Shown: positions 53,541 through 63,785 of the stretch, one piece after another
Numbering within the stretch: the stretch's first letter is position 1
How the letters are laid out: each line of letters opens with the position of its first letter
From: Nemertoderma westbladi
Taxonomy: Eukaryota; Xenacoelomorpha; Nemertodermatida; Nemertodermatidae
Assembly (NCBI GenBank): GCA_032718475.1
Contig: JAUCBJ010001606.1
Location: forward strand, 35,436 to 99,435
Length of the DNA stretch: 64,000 bases
Direction of reading: 5' to 3'
Made by a program: the position numbers and the translations under genes
The notes under the pieces: model-generated
What the model saw: the letters and a program-made list of their open reading frames with translations, nothing else
The model's database searches: none
What the model was told of the DNA's origin: nothing

Positions 53541-54465
53541 TGTAGTGTAGTGTATTGCTGTTATGTTATGTTTTAGTGGAGGGTGTTGTTACGTATTGGA
53601 AAAATTATTGATAAAGCAGTCAGGCAGTGTGATAAAGCAGTCATTCAGTTTTAGGTTGCTCAGATAGGAATTTTAGCAGTAAAACCTTTAAATCTACTCC
53701 ACTGGCACGTTTGGTCTTATTGCTCTTTGCATCAGCCTTCACTTCAGCAAATGATGGTTTTATGAAATTCAAGTTATAATATTAACAACCTCCATCATCA
53801 CTTCTAAACTTTCAAATGTGTTTTTCAAAAAATCCACAATTTTTTTCTAGAACAATTTGATGGATCTTATGCTAGATATAGCTTTTTTTTATGACATAAA
53901 TAAATTGCTTTAGTGTGTTAACATTTTACTTTTATTGTAGTGAAATACCTCAGTTGGAAAATATCAGAATTATTGAGCACATAAATAAGTAAACAAGAAT
54001 TTTTAATCTTAAATATTTTACGTTTTCGCTTGATTTTAGACCAAAATTGGGAGAAATAGTTGCGCTTTTTTCCCTAGGAAAAAAGTATCCCATAGGATTG
54101 CATTGATTTTGCTTTTTTCCGGCGAAAAAAAGTGAAATAAATTATTTCGGTGGAATTTCTTAAATTTTATTAAATGTGTTCAAAGGGCATTGGCGATAAA
54201 ATGTTTGCAAGTAATTTGAACAAAATCCATGCACGCACTCAAAAGTTATGGCATACTTAGTGTCTACGCGGCGTACTCCAAAAAGGGAACTCAATATAAG
54301 AGGCTCTCTATTTACGTAATAAATATTCGAGAACACTAAATTATTTAACATTGAGTAAGGCAGCATCAGGAGTTGAAGAGTACATTAATTTGAATGCACT
54401 ATGGAAGCAATGTAGTAAAATACTATGAAATATAGTTCAATTTAATTTGTACCACTATACATACA
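53541..54465. other. Gap, no feature supported
   Basis: AT-rich sequence. A short minus-strand frame at 54160-54366 (68 residues) has no recognisable motif. Confidence 0.4.
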
Positions 54466-54884
54466 CCATGTCCCAGAATATAGTGTCGTAATTCAGTGAC
54501 ACCCCCCCCCCCCCCCCCCCTAATTTTTCTACAAATCTTAATGAGATTGCATGAAATTTGAAACAGCGATAGTTTCACCTCCCGACCACTGACTGGGTGA
54601 GCCAGAATTTTTATTTTTGCTTTCAATCTTTAGCTACAAGCGTTTAAAAAAAAGTGTCTCCAGCGATATTACTCTAGTTACACCGCAGTTATTCTTCTAC
54701 CTTATATAGCTGTTTGTTGGTACCAATGGAAAGCCTGGCCCTGCAAGGATTCCAAATATGTATTACAATTTGAATTTTGTTGAAAAATAGCTGAGATATG
54801 GGCGTTCAAATGTTGCATGGCTTTGCACTTCGCGAGGCTATTATATTCTATTTAATAAATGCATCATAATCTGGAATATTTTGT

Positions 54885-55060
54885 TTATCCAAATACTACA
54901 GTAGTACTACTACTACTATACTGCTGTACACAAGTACTAGTATATGTAATTACAGTATTAGTATTACAGTATTAGTACTACAGTATTAGTAGTAGTAACA
55001 AGTACTACTACTAGTACTACTACTACCTACTACTACTACTTACTACTAGTACTAGGATCG
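54885..55060. repeat. TAC/AGT microsatellite cluster
   Basis: Interrupted TACTAC, ATTAGTATTACAG and ACTACTAGTACTA words over about 175 bases, directly before the LINE fragment. Confidence 0.8.
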
Positions 55061-55064
55061 GCAT

Positions 55065-56090
55065 GCTGCATTGCAGCTGCATTTTCAAGAATGCTGTGCC
55101 GGCTTGTCGACAAAATTGCGCCGCTACAACTCCCTATCGCCCATGACATTTGCTAGATCATCCGCATCTTCAAGGCCAGTGTACTTTAAGATGCGTCTCG
55201 AGAAAGTCATGGGCTGTCCACCATGCTTATTCACTCCATGAGGCTGCCAAAGTACAAGATTATGCACTGGCTGGTCCTCACGGCGAAAGCAATGTCCTGC
55301 AAAGCGGAGGCAATTTTGTTCTAGTGTCAAACTTGGGGGAACCAATGAGACACCTCCAATGTTATATAGTGTCTGGTTGGAGATGTGTGCATTGTACTTG
55401 ACACAATAAAACCGGCGTAGCATTCTTGTGAATGTGCCATCCAAAGATTTGGTGTCCTCAGCAGTTATAGCCCAGCATGGACTCCCATGGAGGAGTACTG
55501 GAACTACTGCTGCTCTAAATAATCGGACCTTAAGTTTCCGATTAATTCGCGGCGACTTCCAAATCCTGGAAAGCCTATTTAAGGCTGCCCATGCCTTTCC
55601 CTTACGTATTCGAAGGTCATCACCTGACTTCCGGATCCATGATCCCAGGTAACAGAAGTCGTCCACATACTCAATACCGTCCGCATACCATCCTTTGAGC
55701 TTATTTATGCTCATCCGATCAGAGACCTGCTGAGGACTTTCAAAGTTAACTGTCAAAATTTTGGTCTTTCTGAAGTTAATAAAAAGACCGACACTAGAAG
55801 CAGCATGTTCTAATGAGCTGAGGAGCCGTTGGGCTCCCTCTAGTGATTGTGAGAGTACTCCTAAGTCATCAGCAAAGTCTAGATCAGTTAGGTACTTGGC
55901 AGGATTTCCTCGACTTCTGGAGCCAGTAGGTGGAGTTATCATCACCCCATCATCATTATGATGATCTAAGGACATGCGTAGAACATAGTCAACCACAATT
56001 ATGAACAAGAATGGTGCAAGTGTGTCTCCCTGGAGGATGCCTCATAACACTTCAAATGGTTCTGTGTCATCGTCAACAGTAGAATCCAAA
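55065..56090 (-). pseudogene. Endonuclease-RT LINE fragment, C-terminal half
   Basis: The open frame 56008-55124 (294 residues) begins within the RT domain: LTDLDFADDLGVLSQ is the catalytic box, followed by GLFINFRKTKIL, the FCYLGSWI motif, RLFRAAVVPVLLHGSPCWA and LRFAGHCFRREDQPV. These are standard for this LINE family downstream of the active site. The frame continues upstream as LQGDTLAPFLFI-type sequence to about 56035 where a stop interrupts. No endonuclease or ORF1. It lies in the centre of a foldback element and is thus a later insertion. Confidence 0.85.
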
Positions 56091-56535
56091 TACGTAGCTG
56101 GGCAACAATGCATTACATCTTTAATCATACTATTATGTAGCTATTCATACATTTAAAAAATGTTCCAGAATATGGTTATTTATTAAATAGAATAAAATAG
56201 CCTCACGCCGGTGCAAAACCATGCAAGATTTGAACGCTCATATCTCAGCTAATTTCCAACGAAATTCCTTTCCATTGGTACCAACAAACAGCTTTAAGGT
56301 AGAATAATAACTGCTGTGTAACTTGTGTAATATCCCTGGAGACACTATTTTTAAACGCTTGTAGCTAAAGATTTAAACCAAAAATAATAATTCTGGCTCA
56401 CTCAGTCAGTGGTCGGGAGTTGACACTATCTCTGTTTCAAATTTAATGCAATCTCATTAAGACTTGTAGAAAAATTAGGGGGGGGGGGGGGGGCGTATCA
56501 CTGAATTACGACACTATATTCTGGGACATGGTGTA

Positions 56536-57365
56536 ACGCTGTACGTTTTATTAAATAATTAAGCAACAAAAAAGTACAAATTTAAGAATAAAATTACGTA
56601 TTACATGGGAAAAAAACGAAAACATTTTATTTTTCAATATTCTCTCGTCCATGTTTTAACCTCGCTAACGCTTGGTAAATAAGATAGATCAAGAATCGTG
56701 AAAAACGTCCTACTTTTTTTCTCATGTAATAAATAATCATTTAAATATAGAATGGACTTAGCCATATAAAATTATTTTTTAATGTTGTAATATAATCGGT
56801 AACGAACTTGAGTAACTCGCTAGTTAGGAACTACCTTATTTATTTTACAATTTTCTTAGGGGCAATTTATTGTTTGGTGGGAAAGAGTCATTGGAGGGCA
56901 ATTGTCCTCGGGAGGCAATTGTCCTCGGGGGGTAATTGTCCAAGGGACAATTGTCCAAGGGAGGAAGTAGTCCGGTCCAGTCACGATCTGGGAGTACCGA
57001 CTTTGTCACTTTTACTTTTATTAAATTATCAGGCAATACCATGTAATTATTGAGGAGCTTTTGAAAGTGGGCCTTCCAACCATTGCATTGAGGCATTGAT
57101 TGCATTGATCAGCTGGTGATTCTGCTTTAGCCATGGGATGGTTGGTTGGCTTTTCCTCCCAGTCGGCAAGTTGATCGATTTCCATGCCTGGGCTGGGATG
57201 ATTGGTTGCTGTCATCCTGCTGGTTAATAAGCTCCTGTAGATTATCAGAGTACCACCCCCATCTACCATATTTATCCATAAAAGTTATGCAATTGTAAAA
57301 ACTTAAATATATTTTTATTTACGTGGTACCAGAATTAAACTGATTAACAGTATAATAAACTAAAC
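56536..57365. other. Gap with short palindromic tandem repeat
   Basis: At 56888-56965 four imperfect copies of GGCAATTGTCC(T/A) occur with G-rich spacers. Otherwise no gene is seen. An AATAAA on the minus strand (TTTATT at about 57315-57320) lies 45-50 bases downstream of TBC paralogue 3. Confidence 0.5.
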
Positions 57366-59951
57366 CTAAGTGTAAAATTTCGAATTGTCATATAATTTGG
57401 TTGTCAGCTGATATTTCCCTTTTCCAAATGCTTTGTGAAACTTTATATTGAACTCGTTTCTGTCCGCAGAGTTTTGATAGCAGCCACCAATGCAGGATGA
57501 TGTGAATGGGTGTGAATCGGATGTTAGAGGCTGGAGATCACACAACTCTAACATGCATTCATGAAGCTGATTTATTGTGTCGTCTAAGTGAAAGTCTCTA
57601 TTCTGCAGACTGTCAAAAAAATTCTTTAAATCAACCCATTCGTACATATTTATTATTTCTTCTTTGTGCATTTTTAAGATCCAATACATAATTGCAACAA
57701 AGGTTTCATCTCCGTATATTGTGTAGACATCCCAAAAGCCCTTGAGCAATTCATGTGGAAGCACTGTAATATAACATTTCATCAACCAAGTATCAATAAT
57801 ACACTTCATAATTTCAGAAAAATTAATGCATTCTAAATGAATGCTTAAATCGGGAAGTTTATTCTCTATGATCCACCAACTTAGGTCTTGGTAGCTCTTC
57901 CTCGTCAATCCCATTTTATCCATATCATAAAATCCACGCATGTGATGCCTCTTACCTGCCATTAGCGAATTGAGGTACCAAAATGCATCCTCCTCACAAT
58001 TTTCTCCATCATCTTCACCATCTCTGAGGTGGAAGTAGAACCAACCAACCAGCCTATCCATTCCTTGAGTGTATCTTGTCGCTTTATCATATGCCGCATA
58101 AGCAGTTAGAACTTGGAAAACAAAACGAAGTGCTCTGCCTGGTGTCTCCAATTCCCCGTTTTCATCTGTAGTGTATATAAATAATCTACTTCTTGGGAAT
58201 AATTGTGGATCAAACAACTGATAAACAGACCTTGGCATATCATTATTAATTACTCTTAGTATTTCAATAGACAACTCATTGTCATCTATTCGAGCTAATG
58301 TCTTGAACTTCTTATATTTACCGATATTATCTTCCATATTCTTGAGATCATTTACTTCCATGTTATCCATCCATTCTTTTGTTTTGCTATTTCCAGAATA
58401 TATATTTGGATGTTCTTGTGTTTCAAGCACTTCATAATCCTCAGTACGATCGTATTTCTGAAATATTAAATACTTTTCCTCGCACTGTGTTTCTCCAGTT
58501 AATCTTCTACAGATATTCTCCGAAGGTCTATCGTTAGTCGAATCATTCAAATTACTTGAATGTCCGAACTTCTCCATTGCAATTGCATCTTTTCGTTTTC
58601 TCTGTGCTTTGTATACCGGTATACTGTTCTTCTTTTCTCCGAATGTTTTGAGAAACAACTCATCGAAACCGTTTCTGTTAAACGGATTGGAGGTGAAACA
58701 GCTCTTGGGTGAGATGTTGGACAACGTGGACTTTGGCGGCAGAGCCACACATAATCTCTGCATGCATTCATCAAACTTCTTTTTTATTTTGGTTACATTG
58801 CAATTTTTTTCTTTTTTATGCAGCCTTCTTTGGTTTGAACTTTTTTTATTTAACTGATTACCTATATTTTGGATGTATACTATTATATCACCCACTTTGT
58901 CAATCTCTTTTATTTCTTCTTTGTACATTTTGAAGATGCAATACATCATTGCAACTAAGGTTATGTCTCCGTATTCCACGTAGCGATCCCAAAATACCTT
59001 AACCATGACATATGGAAAGACCTGAATATAATATTGCTTTGCCCAACTATATAAAGACGAGCTTAGTTGCTCCTTGCAATAATCAATGCCAATGTTTTTG
59101 AAATGCTTATATAGATCTGGAATTTCGTTCTCTATGATCCACCAAATTAGATCTGAATAGCTATTAACTGGTGATAAAATTTTTTTCTCATCAACAAATA
59201 CACCCATATGACGCCTTTCACTTTTTATTATCGTTTTTAGGAACCAAAATGCGTCCTCCTCACAATTTTCACCATCATCTTCACCATCTTCGAGGTGGAA
59301 ATAGAACCAGCCGACCAGCTGATGCATTCCTGTGCAGTAATTTATATCTTTATCATATGCCGCATAAGCAGTTAAAACTTGGAAAATGAAACGATGCGCC
59401 CTGCCTGTCTTCATTTTACCATATTTATCTTCTGTACAGCTAAAAAACTCACTTCTTGGTGAATCAACCCAAGGAAACAGATAAGCTGAGCCTTTTTTAT
59501 CTGTATCAATTTCTCTTAGTGTTTCCATAGATATCATGCTGTCCTGTGTTCGAGCTATTGCCTTGAACTCCTTATATCTACCAATGTTTTTTTCCTTATT
59601 CTTGCGTCTAGTTACTCCCATGATATCCATCCATTCTTTCGTTTTGGATTTTCCGGAATAATTTTTATTATTTTTATTTTTAAGCTGGATATAATCCCTG
59701 GTACGATCGTACTTCTTAAATATATCACAGAAATATTTTTCTCGGATATGATTCGAGTGGAATTCAAAATGTTCGAGTGGAGTCCAATTGGATATTGGAT
59801 CTGACCATCTTCTTTCTCTATTTATCAACGTCAAGTTGCCATTGTTTTGGTGAATGGGTGGAAGTTCAGTTGATAATTCGTCTTCAGGATTGCAAGTTTG
59901 AGATGAACTAACATCTTGGCCACTACGAGATGTTCCACAATACGCATCCAT
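57366..59951 (-). CDS. Double TBC-domain (Rab-GAP-like) protein, paralogue 3
   Basis: The 861-residue single-exon protein shares the N-terminus of the other two copies. TBC domain 1 (about 122-350) has IDTDKKG (148-154) and YCT (205-207): both fingers are lost, as in paralogue 1. TBC domain 2 (about 540-770) has INNDMPR (R574) and YTQ (Q629), both kept. The segment from KKGSAYLFPW to VFVDEKK is nearly identical to paralogue 1 even in DNA (10400-10740 against 59200-59500), while residues 48-95 diverge. Domain 2 and the tail (ECMLELCDLQP) match paralogue 2. It is intronless and open. Probable role is Rab GTPase regulation. Partner unknown. Confidence 0.85.
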   Translation of the reverse strand: MDAYCGTSRSGQDVSSSQTCNPEDELSTELPPIHQNNGNLTLINRERRWSDPISNWTPLEHFEFHSNHIREKYFCDIFKKYDRTRDYIQLKNKNNKNYSGKSKTKEWMDIMGVTRRKNKEKNIGRYKEFKAIARTQDSMISMETLREIDTDKKGSAYLFPWVDSPRSEFFSCTEDKYGKMKTGRAHRFIFQVLTAYAAYDKDINYCTGMHQLVGWFYFHLEDGEDDGENCEEDAFWFLKTIIKSERRHMGVFVDEKKILSPVNSYSDLIWWIIENEIPDLYKHFKNIGIDYCKEQLSSSLYSWAKQYYIQVFPYVMVKVFWDRYVEYGDITLVAMMYCIFKMYKEEIKEIDKVGDIIVYIQNIGNQLNKKSSNQRRLHKKEKNCNVTKIKKKFDECMQRLCVALPPKSTLSNISPKSCFTSNPFNRNGFDELFLKTFGEKKNSIPVYKAQRKRKDAIAMEKFGHSSNLNDSTNDRPSENICRRLTGETQCEEKYLIFQKYDRTEDYEVLETQEHPNIYSGNSKTKEWMDNMEVNDLKNMEDNIGKYKKFKTLARIDDNELSIEILRVINNDMPRSVYQLFDPQLFPRSRLFIYTTDENGELETPGRALRFVFQVLTAYAAYDKATRYTQGMDRLVGWFYFHLRDGEDDGENCEEDAFWYLNSLMAGKRHHMRGFYDMDKMGLTRKSYQDLSWWIIENKLPDLSIHLECINFSEIMKCIIDTWLMKCYITVLPHELLKGFWDVYTIYGDETFVAIMYWILKMHKEEIINMYEWVDLKNFFDSLQNRDFHLDDTINQLHECMLELCDLQPLTSDSHPFTSSCIGGCYQNSADRNEFNIKFHKAFGKGKYQLTTKLYDNSKFYT

Positions 59952-60090
59952 GATAACTTAATTTCATGTTACTTTTGTCCTGTATTTTGGATTTTGATAT
60001 GGATTTATCTTAAGTCAAAATGTGGGGATCCCAAAACTAACTCGCAATTCTTAAAATTGTTGTTTATTCTATATTATCTTTCCCACAAAA
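59952..60090 (-). promoter_or_regulatory. Conserved 5' flank of TBC paralogue 3
   Basis: Shares words with the flanks of the other two paralogues (GTATTTTGGATTTTG, GTGGGGATCCCAAAACTAA, CTCGCAATTCTTA) but is shorter and more diverged. Confidence 0.5.
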
Positions 60091-60309
60091 ATTAAGACTC
60101 GTCACGAGCATTCAATACAGGATGAAAGAAATCATATGAGTAACATCCCAGGGAACCACAAGAGGACATGAAGAGGGACCTCCATAAGACTGGGGTAGGT
60201 CCAAGCCATATGACAAAGGATCATAGAAAAGATCCAGGGATCAGGACTTTATTGCGTTGGACTATCATTAACTGAAAGAGACAATCAGCACAGTACATAT
60301 CCTTTTAAA
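60091..60309. other. Gap, possible LINE tail
   Basis: A plus-strand frame contains EDMKRDLHKTGVGPSH, which vaguely resembles C-terminal LINE sequence. Support is weak and no RT motif is present. Confidence 0.2.
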
Positions 60310-60420
60310 TTAATTAATTAAGTTTGGGTTTCTTAATTCCTTTAAATAATTCTAGAATAGTAACTGTTTGTGCTCGCAGCAACAGTACTAATTTAATTTG
60401 TATTTGGTACTGGATTCACT
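60310..60420 (+). repeat. Repeat R, partial copy
   Basis: Shares TTAAGTTTGGGTTTCTT, ATTCTAGAATA and TGTTTGTGCTCGCAGCAACA with 33440-33560 and 43710-43790. Only this part of R is present. Confidence 0.6.
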
Positions 60421-60489
60421 AATTAGTTACTGTTTAGTAGGATTTTGTTAATAAGTAGCTAATAGTTGCTAATAGTTAGTTAATAGTAG

Positions 60490-60635
60490 TTGTGGGGCGA
60501 GTGACGAAAGTAAGCGAGCTTAGCATACAGGTACCACTAACTCAATCGGTGTGTCTGTGGGGCGAGCCACGAAGTGAGTGAGCCTTAGCGTAGTGGTACC
60601 ATTAATCAACCTGTCGTTCTGTGGGGTGAGCCACT
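60490..60635 (+). repeat. Tandem repeat of about 63 bases
   Basis: Three imperfect units beginning GTGGGGCGAGTGACGAA, GTGGGGCGAGCCACGAA and GTGGGGTGAGCCACTG, with a GGTACCA word near the end of the first two. Confidence 0.75.
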
Positions 60636-60777
60636 GTAACCATGGTCACAAGTCACTAAATATATTCTGCCAAATTTAATATAGTTCCGAACTATCTAAA
60701 AAAAATTCAATTTTGGATCTAGTTCTTACATGTTGCCAAGTCCACACAATTACTTTCCGACCATTCAGTTTGCCTCT

Positions 60778-60791
60778 GTTGCCATGGTAAC
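60778..60791. promoter_or_regulatory. X-box-like palindrome GTTGCCATGGTAAC
   Basis: Exact match to the RFX/X-box consensus GTTNCCATRGNAAC. No intact gene starts close by. It lies in the repeat-rich stretch left of the second Cys-rich domain fragment. Confidence 0.5.
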
Positions 60792-60914
60792 CGATAACAT
60801 TTTGAATGTGGACAAAATATTGAAAAAAACATGTTCAGTATACTTCAACTTTGATCATATGCACATACCTTAGTTCCTCATTACACAGTAGAGGTCTATG
60901 ACCACTAGCACATT

Positions 60915-60975
60915 AATAATAATAATAATAATTTATAGAGCGCCTTTCTGAGCATTATTTCAAAGCGCTAACAGT
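60915..60975 (-). mobile_element. Orphan LINE/SINE 3' tail
   Basis: (TAA)n followed by TTTATAGAGCGCCTTTCTGAG and AAAGCGCTAACAG on the plus strand, the same arrangement as the tail of the LINE at 11464-11530, with a stem containing one G-T pair. No coding part is attached. Confidence 0.6.
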
Positions 60976-61556
60976 CAATATAGTTTACCATACCTACGGG
61001 TATGTTTCGTTATTTAGACACTTCCGCTTTTTATTTTTTAATATTTTCATATTTAGAAGATAACAATTTTCTTGATTTGAAAAATATATATCTGGGGTCT
61101 ATCGTAGCTATTTTTTAAATGTAAATAATTACTCATGACCATAGCAACGGGAGATTTCCCTCTTGTACACTAATTGCTAGGTTGAATTTCTCCAAATTTT
61201 GTGAAATATGAACACTGAAGTAAATGGAAACATATTATGGACAAAAATTTCAAAATTAATTTATGTTTACTTACTATAATAACAACTTTTTTTCTATGCA
61301 TATGTATTGCATATGGGAGGCAATACATCCATAGTAACAGCGATTTTGCTTAGCTACGAGGAATTTTGCTCTGCTATGTCGAATTTGGTAGAGATATTGG
61401 GAATTTTTTCAATAGAACATAATGTTTTCAGTTTGATTTATGGGTGTTAAAGATTAATGTGGAGTGTAGTAAATAAAGATTTACTCTTCCAATTCTGTAG
61501 TCATGTCAACAGCGTTGCTCTAGCTACAGATCCATAAATTATGGCCTACTGTATCG

Positions 61557-61896
61557 AATTCCTCCAACTATACCTCCAACCCAGGATGCACTGATGCAAC
61601 ATATAAAGCGAGCTGCCTACCACGCAGGAATATGGTGTACCAATGATAAGAGTGACCAATGTGTACCAGCGCCAGATAGCTTTGGATGGTCACTTGATGA
61701 TGAAACCCAATCTTGGAATCCTATCTGGAATATACTTCCAATTGCTTCCAAAGCATGCAAGGAAATAGTGAAGTGTGCTTGCAAGATTAAGAAAGAATGT
61801 GGCACAAGATGTGCTTGCAAAATTGCAATTTGGAAGTGTACAGAACTTTGCAATGTCAATGCGAAAAACTTTATAGATTTATTAATTGTTATCTAG
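61557..61896 (+). pseudogene. Cys-rich C-terminal domain fragment, copy 2
   Basis: In frame with the 61594 ATG, reading starts at about 61557 with PPTIPPTQDALMQHIKRAAY (a duplicated PPT word), then PAPDSFGWSLDD, SWNPIWNILP and the Cys cluster KCACKIKKECGTRCACK ending with KCTELC. It is the same domain as at 30645-31130 but in the opposite orientation. The sequence after CTELC loses the final Cys residues and runs into AT-rich DNA. The N-terminal part of the domain is missing. Role unknown. Likely an orphan fragment of an amplified gene or element. Confidence 0.6.
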
Positions 61897-61899
61897 CTA

Positions 61900-62145
61900 T
61901 ATAAACACTACGTTGCTTTGATAAATACCAATAAATACCAAATTCGTCGTAGTTATGCAAAAATCGCCATTGCTAAGGATGTATTGCCTCTCATATGTAA
62001 CACTCTAAGAAACAAACTTGGTATTGTTGTCAAAAACGCTCCGTTGCTAAGATATGTTCTAGGTTGCTATGGTAAATTCGTCGTTACTCTGTAAAACTTA
62101 CCGTTGCTATGCAAAACACGCCGTTGCTATGGCGTTCCTGTAGCG
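61900..62145 (+). repeat. Cluster of GTTGCTATG half-sites
   Basis: The words CGTTGCTTTG, CATTGCTAAGG, CGTTGCTAAG, GGTTGCTATGG, CGTTGCTATGC and CGTTGCTATGG occur within about 245 bases, together with repeated AATTCGTCGT. They are reverse-complement forms of the CATAGCAAC half-site found in the 130-bp repeats at 29957-30500. Confidence 0.65.
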
Positions 62146-63785
62146 ACGGTACGAAAAAAAATAATAAATGCATACTTACCATATGAATGTGATGAAAACT
62201 ATGACCTGTTTATTGAATATTTGGGGTGCATACAAACGCTCATTGAATCTGTACCAACAACGAACTGTTTTCTTATTGGTGACCTAAATTGCTCACCTGG
62301 GCGTAAATTTTACAAAGAGTTAGAGGAATGGTGCAATGATTTTAATATGGCAATTTTAGATAAAACTCGTCTTCCTAAAGACAGCTTTACCTTTGTTAGT
62401 GCTGCTCACTCAACCAGTTCGTGGTTAGATCATATAGTATGTTCTTTAGGTGCAACAAATTGTGTTAATAATATTTCCATTGATTTATAGTTCTTCCATC
62501 TCTGATCACATGCCGCTTAGGGCTAATATTATGTGTAAAGTAAGTTCAGATATTACCGATGATTATACACCTCCAATAGCCAGCTTAGAAACACCTAGAC
62601 CTAAGTGGGACTCTGCAACCAAAGCTGAGTTGGAAAGGTACAGTCAGTCGGTTGATGACGTGTTACGTGATATAAATATCCCTAGCATCTGTTTAATCTG
62701 TCACGATTGCAATTGCAACAATGTTTATCATGAAGAGTGCATTGCAGAGTTATGGAATACAATTAACGGTGCTTTGATTAACTATGCAAACGAAACCTTG
62801 CCGAAAACCACTGACCCTCAAAACAAAGCTAAAAATCATAACATTCCGGGTTGGAATGATTGTGTTAAAGATTTATATGATAATTCCCGCAGTGCTTTTT
62901 TAGAATGGAGAAACTCAGGTTCGCCCAAACAAGGGGAGGTACACAGTAAATATCTTATTGCTAGAGCTAATTTTAAACGTGCATTTAGAGATTGTAAACG
63001 AAAATCACTATCAAAAGCAGCAGATAAATTGGCCGAGTCTAATCTTTACCTAAAATTGTCAACTGTGAAACCGGAGAACAAAATATATGTAACTTGTTTG
63101 CAAATGACTATAAAACGCTTTGTAACAGTAGCCCAGATTCTTCTGATGACTGTTCTAGTAGTAGTAGTAGTAAGAATATTAAGGAATTATTTTCAGAAAT
63201 TACATTTTCTACCGTTATTATTATTAGTGCCGGTGACGTTTCTTGTGCAATTTTAAATTTAAAATGTGGCAAATCAATTGGGCCAGATGGTATAAAAGTG
63301 CAGAACACTTACTTAATAGTAAAAGTAGCAAATTAAATGAGTTACTGGCAATATTATTTACATCAATGTTAGTACATGGATTTATGCCAAGTAACATAAT
63401 AGACTGTTTTATTGTCCCAATTATTAAAGATAATAATGGTCCAATTGACGATAAGTCAAACTATAGAGGTATTGCCATAGCAACACTAATAAGCAAAGTT
63501 TTTGAATACATAATTCTATCAGGGATAGAATGTAACCTAATTACTTCTGACAATCAGTTCGCATAGAAACGCGGAAACGGTACAGAGTTATGTACTTTTT
63601 CATTGTTAGAAACAATAGACAACTACTTACATAACGACTCATCCGTGTACGTATGCTTTATGGATGCCTCGAAATCTTTTGACCGAATTGTGCACAATAT
63701 ACTATTTGAGAAACTCATCAACAGGGGTATTGTTAATGCCACTAGTGTATGGCATTTACCTTGCAGGCTCGCCCCATATTGTTAA
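62125..63785 (+). pseudogene. Broken endonuclease-reverse transcriptase element
   Basis: Frames on the plus strand follow in order. 62150-62490 gives endonuclease parts (NAYLPYECDENYD, the catalytic CFLIGDLNCSPG, AHSTSSWLDHIVC). After a frameshift, 62495-63100 gives SDHMPLRANIM and a linker with ICLICHDCNCNN and NIPGWNDCVKDLY. 63240-63566 gives KCGKSIGPDGIK with NYRGIAIATLISKVF. After a TAG (63564-63566), 63603-63750 gives CFMDASKSFDRIVHNILF, the first catalytic Asp region of the RT. The rest of RT is absent because the similarity breaks near 63755. At least three frame breaks, so not functional. Confidence 0.8.

Larger units (their letters stand above)
54466..56535. mobile_element. Foldback family A, copy 2, with nested LINE fragment
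   Basis: The left tip CATGTCCCAGAATATAGTGT (54470 area) is inverted at the right tip (ACACTATATTCTGGGACATG, about 56508-56527). Next come homopolymers (54502-54520 C, 56478-56493 G) and arms of about 340 bases sharing TTTAGCTACAAGCGTTTAA and TAGCTGAGATAT. Between the arms lie a TAC microsatellite and a LINE fragment (55065-56090), inserted in the centre. Confidence 0.85.
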
